A DNA stretch of 64,000 bases from Pseudomonas segetis (GCF_900188155.1 NZ_FZOG01000006.1:236005-300004); one strand, 5' to 3'; positions 45,484 to 54,616 are shown, numbered from the stretch's first letter. Notes: generated from the sequence alone by a model not told the origin. Translations and numbers: made by a program.

Positions 45484-46461
45484 TCAGGAATTAAGCGCAC
45501 CGCCGCAACTGGAACCTTGTCCAGCCGTGCAAGCGAAGCAATGGTCACGGGTAACTATGGGATTGCCAGCCAGTGTCGCATTGAGCAGATCACTCAAGTG
45601 CGGACGCTGGCGGCTGATTACCTGGCTTTGCAGCTCCAGGGGCAAATCGAGCATCTGGTTGAAGTCGCAGTCGTACAGATAGCCTTGCCAGTCGACACTG
45701 ATCAACGAACGGCACATCAAGCCCGCCACGTTCTCGGCACGGTAACTGTCACGCAGTAGCTGCATATAGCTATTGAACTGGCCCTTGCTCACCAGCGTGC
45801 TGCCAAAGCGCGCAATCGGCTGGTTGGTGATGGTCAGCAAGTGATTGAAGACGATGCCAAAGTCTTCCAGCAAGTGGCGCTTATAGTCAGTTTCCAGGGC
45901 TTGCTGGGGCGGTGGCAGACTGGCGCCCTGCGGGTTGTACACCAGGTTCAGGACCAGGCCGCTGCCCTCTTTACCGTAGCCCAGCGCATTGAGTTTTTGC
46001 AGGCCGATGATGCTGGCATCGAAAACACCATCACCGCGCTGCTTGTCCACGTTGTCACGGGAATAACAGGGCAGTGATGCGCTGATTTCAACCTGGTGCT
46101 CGGCAAGAAACTGGGCCAGATCCTCATAACCGGGCTCGCTCAGGATAGTCAGGTTGCAGCGGTCAATGACCCGCAAGCCTTCGCGCCGTGCATGCATGAC
46201 GATTTCACGGAAACGCGGGTGCATTTCAGGTGCACCACCGGTCAAATCAAGCGTATGCACGGGATGAGCATCAATCACCTGATGCAGCAGCGCAAGGCTT
46301 TCATCGGTCATTGATTCTTTACGCGTAGGCCCCGCGTTGACATGGCAATGCAGGCAACGTTGATTGCACACATAGGTTAGATTGACCTGCAAAGCCTCAA
46401 GCTCGCCGCGATTCAGCGCGGGAAATGCCAAGCGATCGAGCAGCGGTAACATCGCGTGCAC
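45484..46461 (-). CDS. Radical SAM protein of the ArsS type
   Basis: First gene of the operon, 325 residues. The iron-sulfur motif CNQRCLHCHVNAGP gives C32, C36 and C39, followed by the LDLTGGAPEMHP motif. The C-terminal domain (DUF3641-like) has CRSLISVDWQGYLYDCDFNQ and the tail cysteines C308, C311 and C319 (HCFACTAGQGSSCGGAL). ArsS enzymes join the adenosyl group to dimethylarsenic in arsenosugar formation, and some family members are selenoproteins; here the tail positions are Cys. No arsM methyltransferase is nearby, so the true substrate may differ. The start is GTG at 46461, with AGGAG six bases before it; ATG at 46452 is less well placed. Confidence 0.88.
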   Translation of the reverse strand: MHAMLPLLDRLAFPALNRGELEALQVNLTYVCNQRCLHCHVNAGPTRKESMTDESLALLHQVIDAHPVHTLDLTGGAPEMHPRFREIVMHARREGLRVIDRCNLTILSEPGYEDLAQFLAEHQVEISASLPCYSRDNVDKQRGDGVFDASIIGLQKLNALGYGKEGSGLVLNLVYNPQGASLPPPQQALETDYKRHLLEDFGIVFNHLLTITNQPIARFGSTLVSKGQFNSYMQLLRDSYRAENVAGLMCRSLISVDWQGYLYDCDFNQMLDLPLELQSQVISRQRPHLSDLLNATLAGNPIVTRDHCFACTAGQGSSCGGALNS

Positions 46462-46550
46462 AGTGGGCTCCTATGAAAAGTATGATTTATAGAGCTATTT
46501 GCCCAACCTTTGTTACAGCCAGCGCCCAGCAAAAACTTGCGGTATTGTTA

Positions 46551-46563
46551 TACAAAGTTTGTA
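46551..46563. promoter_or_regulatory. Palindrome in the divergent promoter of the radical SAM operon
   Basis: TACAAAGTTTGTA is a perfect inverted repeat around a single central base, followed by a partial repeat TACAAAG. It sits in the 144-base gap between the radical SAM operon and the divergent small membrane protein gene. It is a candidate operator; no cognate regulator gene is adjacent. Confidence 0.5.
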
Positions 46564-46605
46564 CAAAGTCCGCGCTGGTTAATAAAGCTATCCTGGGAGC
46601 TTCGC

Positions 46606-47022
46606 ATGACGCGTATTGCCTTGTTCTTTCTCGCCGGTTTTCTTGCAGTACCTTTCTTCCATCAACCCGTTCTGGGCATATTACACGGCATTGGCATCGT
46701 ACCCTTTGCACCTTTCAATATGAGCGCCACACTGCCGCTTGGGGTGCCGGCGTTGATCTCAGCCTCATTCTGGGGCGGGGTTTGGGCGATAGTGATGCTG
46801 AGTGTATTGCGTTGGGATGCACAAAAACCGCAGCCCTGGATTAAAGGCTTGCTGTTTGGCGGCATCGCTTTAACTCTAGTCGCCCTGCTGGTGGTTTTCC
46901 CGCTAAAGGGCATGGGCTTCGATATGGCCCAGTTGCCAGGCCGTTTCCTGATCGGTTTCCTGGTCAACGCGGCATGGGGTGTGGGTACGCTGGTGTTTGC
47001 GAAAACCTTTATCAGCCGTTGA
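46606..47022 (+). CDS. Small four-helix inner-membrane protein
   Basis: 138 residues from the ATG at 46606, with GGGAGC upstream; a longer open frame from 46510 would cover the promoter. Predicted helices lie at about 3-22, 38-60, 74-96 and 110-135. The pattern LPLGVPALISASFWGGVWAIVM suggests an uncharacterised conserved membrane family; I know no function for it. It is divergent from the radical SAM operon and shares its control region, and is closed by a strong bidirectional terminator. Confidence 0.78.
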   Translation: MTRIALFFLAGFLAVPFFHQPVLGILHGIGIVPFAPFNMSATLPLGVPALISASFWGGVWAIVMLSVLRWDAQKPQPWIKGLLFGGIALTLVALLVVFPLKGMGFDMAQLPGRFLIGFLVNAAWGVGTLVFAKTFISR

Positions 47023-47128
47023 ACGGCAGGGTGTGACAAGGCGAAGCTTGCCCACCCGTTCGACCCGCAAGCGGAGCTTGAACCAATACAACTACAGACG
47101 GATAAAGCGTTGCCCTTCCTCCAGATGC

Positions 47129-47169
47129 AAAAAAGCCCGCTTCGGCATTTCGCCAAAGCGGGCTTTTTT
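47129..47169. terminator. Bidirectional terminator before gabT
   Basis: AAAAAAGCCCGCTT pairs with AAGCGGGCTTTTTT across a 13-base loop, serving the small membrane gene and the convergent gabT. Confidence 0.93.
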
Positions 47170-47179
47170 GCACTATGGC

Positions 47180-48460
47180 TTACGCCAGCTCGTCAAAGCA
47201 CTCAGCGATAATCGCCAGGCCCTTGTCCAGCAATGCATCTTCCGCAGTCAGCGGCACCAGCACGCGCAACACGTTACCGTAAGTACCGCACGACAGCAGG
47301 ATCAGACCCTTGTCGCGAGCCTTTGCCACCACTTGGCCAACCAGCGCTGCTGCTGGCTTGTGGTGATCGCCGCCTTCGAACAACTCAACGGCAATCATCG
47401 AGCCCAGCGCACGCACATCGCCGATGGAGTTGTGCTTGGCCTGGATGGCCTTGAGACCAGTCACCAGACGCTCGCCAACAGCCTTGCTGCGATCAAGCAG
47501 GTTTTCTTCTTCAAACACGTCCATGACAGCAAGAGCCGCCGCGCAAGCAATCGGGCTACCGGCATAAGTGCCGCCCAAACCGCCAGGAGCAATAGCGTCC
47601 ATGTATTCAGCCTTGCCGCACACACCCGCCAACGGGAAACCGCCGGCGATCGACTTGGCGAACGTGGTCAGGTCAGGCACAACGCCCATCTGCTCCATGG
47701 CGAAGAAAGTACCGGTACGGCCAGCGCCAGTCTGGACTTCGTCGGCGATCAACAGAATGCCGTGCTGGTCGCACAGGGCGCGCAGACGCTTCATGAAATC
47801 CTTCGGCGCAACGTAGAAACCACCTTCACCCTGGACAGGTTCGATGATGATTGCCGCGATGTCTTTCGGCTCGGCGTCGTTCTTGAAGATGCGCTCGATA
47901 CTGGCGATTGCATCATCGGTGCTAACACCGTGGAGCTCGCAAGGATACTGCGCACGGAATACACCACCCGGCATCAGGCCCATGCCTGCCGAATAAGGTA
48001 CGACCTTGCCGGTCAGGCCCAGGGTCATCATTGTGCGACCGTGGTAACCGCCAGTGAAAGCAATAACGCCCGCACGACCGGTTGCGGCGCGCGCAATCTT
48101 CACCGCGTTCTCAACGGCTTCGGAACCGGTGGTAACCAGCAGGGTTTTCTTGTCGAAATCACCTGGCACCTTGGCATTGATCTTCTCGCACACCTCAACG
48201 TATGGCTCGTAAGCCAATACCTGGAAGCAAGTGTGGGAAAGCTTGGTCAGTTGCTCTTGAACAGCCGCAACGATTTTGGGATGCAGATGGCCAGTGTTAA
48301 GCACCGCAATACCGCCCGCGAAGTCGATAAACTCGCGGCCTTCAACATCGGTTACCGTCGCATTTTCCGCTTTTGCAGCGAAAATCGGATGGATCTGGCC
48401 AACGCCACGTGGAACAGCGGCGGTGCGGCGTTGCATCAATGATTCGTTAGTCTTGCTCAT
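47180..48460 (-). CDS. gabT: 4-aminobutyrate aminotransferase
   Basis: PLP enzyme that moves the amino group of GABA to 2-oxoglutarate, giving succinate semialdehyde. From the ATG at 48460 (MSKTNES, GAGGAAG upstream), the 426-residue protein has the PLP lysine K269 in TFAKSIAGG, D240 in LIADEVQTG and GSEAVENA near 112-119. It follows gabD after 192 bases, and both are the final steps from putrescine to succinate started by the spu genes. Confidence 0.96.
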   Translation of the reverse strand: MSKTNESLMQRRTAAVPRGVGQIHPIFAAKAENATVTDVEGREFIDFAGGIAVLNTGHLHPKIVAAVQEQLTKLSHTCFQVLAYEPYVEVCEKINAKVPGDFDKKTLLVTTGSEAVENAVKIARAATGRAGVIAFTGGYHGRTMMTLGLTGKVVPYSAGMGLMPGGVFRAQYPCELHGVSTDDAIASIERIFKNDAEPKDIAAIIIEPVQGEGGFYVAPKDFMKRLRALCDQHGILLIADEVQTGAGRTGTFFAMEQMGVVPDLTTFAKSIAGGFPLAGVCGKAEYMDAIAPGGLGGTYAGSPIACAAALAVMDVFEEENLLDRSKAVGERLVTGLKAIQAKHNSIGDVRALGSMIAVELFEGGDHHKPAAALVGQVVAKARDKGLILLSCGTYGNVLRVLVPLTAEDALLDKGLAIIAECFDELA

Positions 48461-48652
48461 GTCTTCCTCATTCACCGCTCATCGTGCGGCGTGGTTCAAG
48501 GACTGCGCGACCGGTGACAAACGCAGCAGCATACGATGATCGACTGCCGCGTCCTCCCCAGTCACAGGGTTACTTAAAACTAAGGGCAATGGCCAAAAAA
48601 CCGGGCTGGCTCTTGCCAGTTGGTTCCTCAGCCATCACCAGGCATTAAGGAT

Positions 48653-50101
48653 TTATACGCTCAGGCACAGGTACTTGATTTCCAGATAGTCCTCAATACC
48701 GTACTTGGAGCCTTCACGGCCCAGGCCAGAGGCCTTGATGCCACCAAACGGCGCAACTTCGTTCGAGATCAAGCCAGTGTTGACGCCGACCATGCCGTAC
48801 TCCAGGGCCTCGGCCACACGGAACACACGGCTCATATCACGGGCATAGAAGTACGAAGCCAGGCCGAACTCGGTGTCATTGGACATGGCAATCACTTCAG
48901 CTTCATCTTTAAAGCGGAACAGTGGCGCCAACGGGCCAAATGTTTCCTCTTTGGCGACGGCAGCGTTAAGTGGTACGTCAACCAGAATGGTTGGCTCAAA
49001 GAAAGTACCGCCCTTGCTGTGGGGCTTGCCGCCAGTCAACACCTTGGCGCCTTTGCCGACGGCATCTTCGATGTGCTCTTGCACCTTGGCCACGGCTTTA
49101 TCGTCAATCAACGGGCCAGTTGTGGTGCCTTCGCTCAAACCATCACCAATATTGAGCTTGGCAACGGCAGCCTTGAGCTTGTCGGCGAAGGCATCGTAGA
49201 CGCTGTCCTGAACATACAAACGGTTGGCGCAGACACAGGTCTGGCCGTTGTTGCGGTACTTGGAAACAATCGCACCTTCGACTGCAGCGTCGAGATCAGC
49301 GTCATCAAATACGATAAACGGCGCGTTACCGCCCAGCTCCAGCGACACCTTCTTGATGTCCTTGGCGCACTCAGCCATCAGTTGACGACCAATTTCGGTC
49401 GAACCGGTGAACGACAACTTGCGCACGATTGGGTTGCTGGTCAGCTCGCCACCGATATCGCCAGCACTGCCGGTGACCACGCTCAGCACCCCTTTAGGGA
49501 TACCCGCGCGCTCGGCCAACTCCACCAAGGCCAGGGCCGAGAATGGAGTCTGCGACGCAGGCTTGATCACCATGGTGCAGCCTGCCGCCAATGCTGGACC
49601 GGCTTTACGGGTGATCATCGCAGCAGGGAAGTTCCACGGGGTAATTGCCGCAGTCACGCCAATTGGCTGCTTGATCACAATCAGGCGCTTGTCAGGCTGA
49701 TGGCCAGGAATCACATCGCCATATACACGCTTGGCTTCTTCTGCGAACCACTCGATAAACGAAGCTGCATAAGCAATCTCACCCTTGGCTTCCGCCAGCG
49801 GCTTGCCCTGCTCCAGCGTCATCAGGCGACCCAGGTCGTCCTGGTTTTCGATCAGCAGCTCAAACCAGCGGCGCAGCTTGTTTGCGCGTTCCTTGGCAGT
49901 CAGTGCACGCCAGGCCGGCAGCGCACGGTCAGCCGCTTCGATCGCACGACGCGTTTCTACTGCGCCCATCTTTGGCACAGTACCCAAGGTCTCGCCGGTC
50001 GCGGGGTTGGTCACCTTGATAGTCTGGCCGCTGTCGGCGTCCAACCAGGCACCATCGATATAAGCCTGCTGACGAAATAGCTGAGTGTCTTGCAATTGCA
50101 T
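48653..50101 (-). CDS. gabD: Succinate-semialdehyde dehydrogenase (NADP+)
   Basis: Oxidises succinate semialdehyde to succinate. The 482-residue aldehyde dehydrogenase has the catalytic C289 in NNGQTCVCANR, the general base E255 in SLELGGNAPF and the cofactor segment FTGSTEIGR near 231-239. The residue after the catalytic Cys-Val is another Cys (TCVCA), as in E. coli GabD. The start ATG at 50101 has AGGAGA upstream. It heads the gabDT unit. Confidence 0.96.
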   Translation of the reverse strand: MQLQDTQLFRQQAYIDGAWLDADSGQTIKVTNPATGETLGTVPKMGAVETRRAIEAADRALPAWRALTAKERANKLRRWFELLIENQDDLGRLMTLEQGKPLAEAKGEIAYAASFIEWFAEEAKRVYGDVIPGHQPDKRLIVIKQPIGVTAAITPWNFPAAMITRKAGPALAAGCTMVIKPASQTPFSALALVELAERAGIPKGVLSVVTGSAGDIGGELTSNPIVRKLSFTGSTEIGRQLMAECAKDIKKVSLELGGNAPFIVFDDADLDAAVEGAIVSKYRNNGQTCVCANRLYVQDSVYDAFADKLKAAVAKLNIGDGLSEGTTTGPLIDDKAVAKVQEHIEDAVGKGAKVLTGGKPHSKGGTFFEPTILVDVPLNAAVAKEETFGPLAPLFRFKDEAEVIAMSNDTEFGLASYFYARDMSRVFRVAEALEYGMVGVNTGLISNEVAPFGGIKASGLGREGSKYGIEDYLEIKYLCLSV

Positions 50102-50469
50102 GGCAGTCTCCTGAATACCGGCGCTAAAACCGGGAGGTTGTTATGGGAGCCTAGGCGTGTGCCCAATATGAAAATATGTCGGTCGAATGGCCGCGCGGAT
50201 CAAGCATCAACCTGGCCTGTAAGGGTTTCGAGCAGCAGGGGGCTGTCGAGTTCCGATCAGTTTCAGGGCGTGTGTTTGAAATCTCAAACGAATCCTAGGG
50301 TCGTAAGGGGTAAAGGGCAATAGTCTGTTCGAAAAAATTAACGATTTAAGCCGTTATTTATTCTTTTGATAGACGAGTGACTGCCAGCCGTTCATATTTT
50401 GTGCAGAATCACGAACAAACCATGCCCATGGACGCCCGCGAACTAGATGCGTATCATTGCGCCCGCAAC
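50102..50469. other. gabD upstream region
   Basis: 368 bases between gabD and the tRNA. It holds the gabD promoter on one side and the tRNA promoter on the other. No gene or repeat was found; a 63-residue open frame across the tRNA is not credible. Confidence 0.4.
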
Positions 50470-50546
50470 GCACCAGTAGCTCAGCTGGATAGAGTACTGC
50501 CCTCCGAAGGCAGGGGTCGTGGGTTCGAATCCCGCCTGGTGCGCCA
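50470..50546 (+). tRNA. tRNA-Arg (anticodon CCG)
   Basis: A 77-base cloverleaf can be drawn: acceptor GCACCAG with CTGGTGC, D arm around AGCTCAGCTGGATAGAGT, anticodon stem CTGCC/GGCAG enclosing loop CTCCGAA (anticodon CCG, reading CGG), and T arm GTGGG-TTCGAAT-CCCGC, ending G-CCA encoded. Its location beside gabD matches the tRNA-Arg next to gabD in P. aeruginosa. Its 3' end is a plausible attachment site for the accessory segment that follows. Confidence 0.96.
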
Positions 50547-50554
50547 TATAAGAC

Positions 50555-50590
50555 AAGGGCTTAGGTGAAAACCTAGGCCCTTTTGTTTTT
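50555..50590 (+). terminator. tRNA-Arg terminator
   Basis: AAGGGCTTAGGT pairs with ACCTAGGCCCTT (one G-U pair) around a GAAA loop and is followed by TTGTTTTT. Confidence 0.9.
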
Positions 50591-51072
50591 CATGTGTCCC
50601 AAATGTGCCCATCCAAATTGGCGCTCGGAATGTCGGACTACCCCGCTCCGGTAGGCATCCCCGGCCTATGCTGGACTACCCCCTTCAAAAGCCGAAGAAA
50701 AACCTAGAATCGGGTCCGGCATTAGTTGACCACAACAGTCACGCGCTTGAGTTCGGTCAGCAGACGACTTAGTTCTGCTAACCGACGTCTTATAGTGAAC
50801 GTCGCTCCTAGGCTTGCTGCAACGCTTCGCCTACGCATACTTATTGCTATGCCGAGCGGATTCTCATACTGCTACCACGGCCAACCCTACACCTCAATCT
50901 GCAATCGCGGCGCTAGGTGCCAGCGACTCCTTGATATAGTTGATCCGTGGGCAAGCCTGCATTAGCCCTACCACTGCTGCGAGCAAACCGCTCGATCCAC
51001 CACAAGCCAGCATGCGGCCTTCGGCCTTGATATCCCAGATTATGTATTCTTAGCATTGGAGTATTCGGTGAC
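50591..51072. other. Non-coding junction between the tRNA and accessory genes
   Basis: About 480 bases with no supported gene. On the minus strand, directly after the tRNA, a short open frame reads MGTFGTHEKQKG, like the C-terminal tail of integrases that use tRNA genes, but no integrase body follows. Two short GGACTACCCC repeats occur at about 50635 and 50672. The 3' part presumably holds the LysR promoter. Confidence 0.4.
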
Positions 51073-51978
51073 ATGGATAAACTACTCGCCCTCAGAATGT
51101 TTATTGATACCGTTGATGCAAATGGCTTCTCAGCCGCAGCACGCGCTGCGGGTGTAGCAACTTCCTCGGTGACCAGGATGGTGGATGCGCTGGAAAGCGA
51201 GCTCGGTACCGTGCTGCTGAACCGCTCGACTCGACAGATTAGTGTGACGGAGGCGGGAGCAGACTATTACGGCAAAGCTCGCGCGATTCTCGAGGCTGTC
51301 TGCGCAGCGGACGCACAGGTATCTGACCGCGGGGAACAAGCGGTCGGGTTGCTGCGCGTCTGTCTCCCAGTTGCTTTTGGTCGGCGAGTGGTCGCACCGC
51401 AGGTGCAGCTATTACTTGCGCGTCACCCCGGCTTAGACATCGATATCACCCTCTCCGACGAAATCAGCAATCTACTCAGCGAGCGCATCGATGTGTCTAT
51501 CCGCTTGGGCAGCATATTGCGCAGTGAAGACATCGTAAGCCGAAAGATTGGCCAGTTCGAACGATGGCTGGTAGCTAGTCCGGACTATCTGAGCGCCAAT
51601 CCGCTACTCACTCAACCGCTCGACTTGCACCAGCATCAGTGTCTCAAGTTCGACTACGGCGCTGGTAGCCTTCCCTGGACCCTGCAGGGACAAGACGAAA
51701 CGATCGAGTTGGAGGTACGTGGCAGACTAAAAAGCAACAACGCAGACCTACTACACGAGGCTGTACTTGCCGGCGCCGGTATCGCCTTGCTGGCAGACTG
51801 GTTGGTCAAAGCCGATGTAGAAAACGGTCGCCTGGTCCGTGTGCTAGAGCAGTACCAGGTTAGTCCCGGCCAGACTCAGACCACCATCAACGCGCTGTAC
51901 CTGCCGAATCATCGAGGCTCGACCCGGGTGAATACTTTCATCAACTTCCTTGAAAAGATTCTTGCCAACGCGAGCTGA
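51073..51978 (+). CDS. LysR-family transcriptional regulator
   Basis: A 301-residue LysR protein of the CrgA/DhcR-like group. The N-terminal winged helix is AARAAGVATSSVTRMVDALESELGTVLLNRSTRQI (about 20-55), followed by the type 2 periplasmic-binding effector fold (about 90-295). The ATG has GGAG upstream. It precedes an old-yellow-enzyme gene and an MFS gene in the same direction, separated by 266 bases, and probably regulates them in response to an electrophilic or aromatic compound. Confidence 0.93.
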   Translation: MDKLLALRMFIDTVDANGFSAAARAAGVATSSVTRMVDALESELGTVLLNRSTRQISVTEAGADYYGKARAILEAVCAADAQVSDRGEQAVGLLRVCLPVAFGRRVVAPQVQLLLARHPGLDIDITLSDEISNLLSERIDVSIRLGSILRSEDIVSRKIGQFERWLVASPDYLSANPLLTQPLDLHQHQCLKFDYGAGSLPWTLQGQDETIELEVRGRLKSNNADLLHEAVLAGAGIALLADWLVKADVENGRLVRVLEQYQVSPGQTQTTINALYLPNHRGSTRVNTFINFLEKILANAS

Positions 51979-52244
51979 CGGTTAGCGTTGCAGATTGCGC
52001 AACGCTTGATTGCGCAGCGGTCCGATTCTCCCGATCACGTTATCCCCTTATCGTGGTGACACTCTCACTTACCGAGGTCGTCGCCATGAACTCGCTCGCC
52101 ATCCCCCCTACTTGCGATTTTACGCGCTTAGAAGCGAGAGCCATCTGCCCCTCATTTGTAGATTTGCAAACAGTTCCGGCACTTCCGTCGGGCTCTATTC
52201 TTTCGCTAATCCCGCCGCCATTACTGGCAGCCTAGGAGACTCGC

Positions 52245-53357
52245 ATGACCATTTCACTTTTCGATCCCATTCAGGTCGGTGCTATCAGACTCGCGCACCG
52301 AGTTGTCATGGCGCCACTAACCCGCTCACGTGCCGGGCAACCAGGCAATGTCCCCACTGCAATGAATGTGGAGTATTACCGTCAACGTGCTGGTGCCGCT
52401 CTAATCATCACCGAGGCGACTCAGATTTCCCAGCAGGGTCAGGGGTATGCTTGGACACCTGGTATCCATAGCGAGGAGCAGATTGCAGGATGGCGTGCGG
52501 TTAGCGATGCCGTACATGCGCAGAGCGGCAATATCTTCATGCAACTCTGGCATGTAGGGCGCGTCTCCCATCCGAGCTTTCAGCCGGGGGGAGCTTTACC
52601 GGTCGCACCCAGTGCGCTACCAGTGCCCGGCAAGACATTTATTGTCGATGCACAGGGCAATGGCGTTTGGGGTGACGTCCCTACCCCGCAGGCGCTCTCG
52701 CTTTCCGGCATCCATTCGATCGTTGAGGACTATCGGCGCGCTGCGCGCAATGCCATCGCGGCGGGTATGGATGGTGTGGAGATTCATGCTGGCAACGGGT
52801 ACCTGCTGGACCAGTTCATTAACTCCAACAGTAACCACCGGCGTGATCGCTATGGTGCCACCTCTGAAAACCGTGCTCGCTTACTACTGGAGGTGGTCGA
52901 CGCCGTGTGCGCTGAGATAGGTGCCGACCGCGTGGGCGTGCGTCTCACACCGATGGGACGCTTCATGGGTATGGGTGATGAGTCGCCGCAGGCCACCTTC
53001 GGCTATATCGTCAAGCAACTAGACACTCGGTCACTCGCCTACCTTCACCTGGTCGAGCCAGCAATGGTCGGCACTGAGCGCGATGAAAACTACGATCCAG
53101 CTTGGGACAAGATGATCCACCTGCTGCGTGCTACTTACAGCGGAGTGCTGATGCTTGCTGGCGGTTACGACCGGAAAACCGCCGAACAGGCTCTGAAATC
53201 GGGGCGCGCCGACATCATAGCCTTCGGCCGCCCATTTATCGGCAACCCGGACCTACCGGAGCGCCTGCGGCGCAATGCAGCACTCAACATCCCCGACAGC
53301 AACCTGTTCTTTGGCGGTACGGCGGCCGGTTATATCGATTATCCAGCGCTTTCATGA
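52245..53357 (+). CDS. Old yellow enzyme family alkene reductase
   Basis: FMN-dependent NAD(P)H oxidoreductase (NemA/OYE type) of 370 residues that reduces activated alkenes such as N-ethylmaleimide or nitro compounds. Visible are MAPLTRSRAGQPGNVP, MQLWHVGRVSHP, the substrate-binding H181 and N184 in EIHAGNGYLLDQF, and the FMN site ADIIAFGRPFIGNPDL. The ATG follows AGGAG. Its stop overlaps the start of the MFS gene (ATGA), so reduction and export are coupled. Confidence 0.94.
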   Translation: MTISLFDPIQVGAIRLAHRVVMAPLTRSRAGQPGNVPTAMNVEYYRQRAGAALIITEATQISQQGQGYAWTPGIHSEEQIAGWRAVSDAVHAQSGNIFMQLWHVGRVSHPSFQPGGALPVAPSALPVPGKTFIVDAQGNGVWGDVPTPQALSLSGIHSIVEDYRRAARNAIAAGMDGVEIHAGNGYLLDQFINSNSNHRRDRYGATSENRARLLLEVVDAVCAEIGADRVGVRLTPMGRFMGMGDESPQATFGYIVKQLDTRSLAYLHLVEPAMVGTERDENYDPAWDKMIHLLRATYSGVLMLAGGYDRKTAEQALKSGRADIIAFGRPFIGNPDLPERLRRNAALNIPDSNLFFGGTAAGYIDYPALS

Positions 53358-54616
53358 GCAGCCATTTAAATACAGGCGAACCTGAAATGACCAACTTGAG
53401 TATTGCGCCCTCGGGCGTGACGCAACATTCACTCACCCGCGGTATGGTGATGCTGTTCGCGTTTTGTTGCGGCGCTATTGTCGCCAACCTTTATTACGCG
53501 CAACCAATCGTGGAAATGATTGCACCGGCCGTGGGACTGTCTTCACAGAGCGCTAGCCTGATCGTGTCGCTAACGCAAATCGGTTATGCATTGGGCTTGC
53601 TGCTGTTGGTGCCCCTAGCCGACCTTATCGAGAACCGCAAGCTGATGATGGTTACGACCCTGGTAGCAGCAGGCGGGTTGCTGGCGGCTGGACTGGCCAG
53701 CGAGCCCAATCTGTTCTTGGTGCTGTCGCTGCTTATTGGTTTCAGCTCTGTTTCAGTGCAAATGTTGATTCCTCTTGCCGCGCACCTCGCACCAGAAGCT
53801 ACACGTGGTCGAGTGGTAGGCAACATTATGAGCGGCCTGTTGCTAGGCATCCTCTTAGCCAGGCCGCTGTCCAGCTTGGTGGCCGATCACTTCGGCTGGC
53901 GCGCGATCTTCATAGGCGCGGCGCTGGTTATGCTGCTGATCAACCTAGTGATAGCGTTGACAATTCCGCAGCATAAGCCTGCCCACCGGGCTAGCTATTC
54001 CCAGTTGATGCGCTCGTTGTTGAGCTTGGTGCGTCATCAGCCCGTGTTGCGTCGGCGCGCTTTCTATCAGGGATTGCTCTTCGCAAGCTTCAGCTTATTT
54101 TGGACCGCAGTGCCGATCGAACTAGTCAGACACCAAGGCCTATCGCAAACGCAGGTTGCGATCTTCGCCTTAGTGGGAGCCATAGGCGCCCTGGCCGCGC
54201 CAGTGGCTGGGCGACTTGCCGACGCCGGGCACACGTGGCGGGCATCGCTAGTGGCGATGACAATTGCCGTAGGAGCCATGCTGATGGGTTGGACTGTCCC
54301 CGGTGCCAGCCTCGTTGGCCTTGCTTTGACCGGTATCCTGCTGGACTTTGCTGTGCAGATGAACATGGTACTCGGACAACGTGCGGTGTATGCCCTTGAA
54401 CCTGCAAGTCGCGCACGACTCAATGCGTTATACATGACCAGCATATTCATTGGCGGAGCCATCGGCTCGGCTCTAGCCAGCCCGCTCTACGAGATGGCAG
54501 GCTGGCCCGCCATCTCCTTAGCGGGCGGCCTATTGCCACTCATCGCCCTAGCTTTCTTTGCCTACGCTGAGCCTAAGCGGCGGGCAACCAATCTGAACGC
54601 AACGGCTAGGGAATAA
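53354..54616 (+). CDS. MFS efflux transporter
   Basis: Major-facilitator transporter of about 420 residues with 12 helices. The start ATG at 53354 overlaps the OYE stop; an alternative ATG at 53387 gives 409 residues. The segment VPLADLIENRKLMM matches the loop 2-3 motif of the family, and the sequence CCGAIVANLYYAQPI is typical of the drug:H+ antiporter YnfM/Bcr-like group. A longer frame from 53102 overlaps the OYE gene and is not used. It likely exports a toxic substrate or product of the neighbouring reductase. Confidence 0.9.
   Translation: MSSHLNTGEPEMTNLSIAPSGVTQHSLTRGMVMLFAFCCGAIVANLYYAQPIVEMIAPAVGLSSQSASLIVSLTQIGYALGLLLLVPLADLIENRKLMMVTTLVAAGGLLAAGLASEPNLFLVLSLLIGFSSVSVQMLIPLAAHLAPEATRGRVVGNIMSGLLLGILLARPLSSLVADHFGWRAIFIGAALVMLLINLVIALTIPQHKPAHRASYSQLMRSLLSLVRHQPVLRRRAFYQGLLFASFSLFWTAVPIELVRHQGLSQTQVAIFALVGAIGALAAPVAGRLADAGHTWRASLVAMTIAVGAMLMGWTVPGASLVGLALTGILLDFAVQMNMVLGQRAVYALEPASRARLNALYMTSIFIGGAIGSALASPLYEMAGWPAISLAGGLLPLIALAFFAYAEPKRRATNLNATARE

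Noticed and set aside
40435..46461. Reading the operon as a classical arsenosugar or mercury-resistance locus
   Set aside because: No arsM, arsR, merR or HMA-containing MerA is present, so the label would overstate the evidence.
46979..48442. 487-codon plus-strand open frame opposite gabT
   Set aside because: It is a shadow of the conserved gabT frame, with no ribosome site or recognisable protein features.
48620..50080. 486-codon plus-strand open frame opposite gabD
   Set aside because: Shadow of gabD caused by GC-rich codon structure; no family resemblance.
52053..52235. 60-codon open frame between the LysR and OYE genes
   Set aside because: Proline-rich with no ribosome site or homology pattern; more likely leader DNA.
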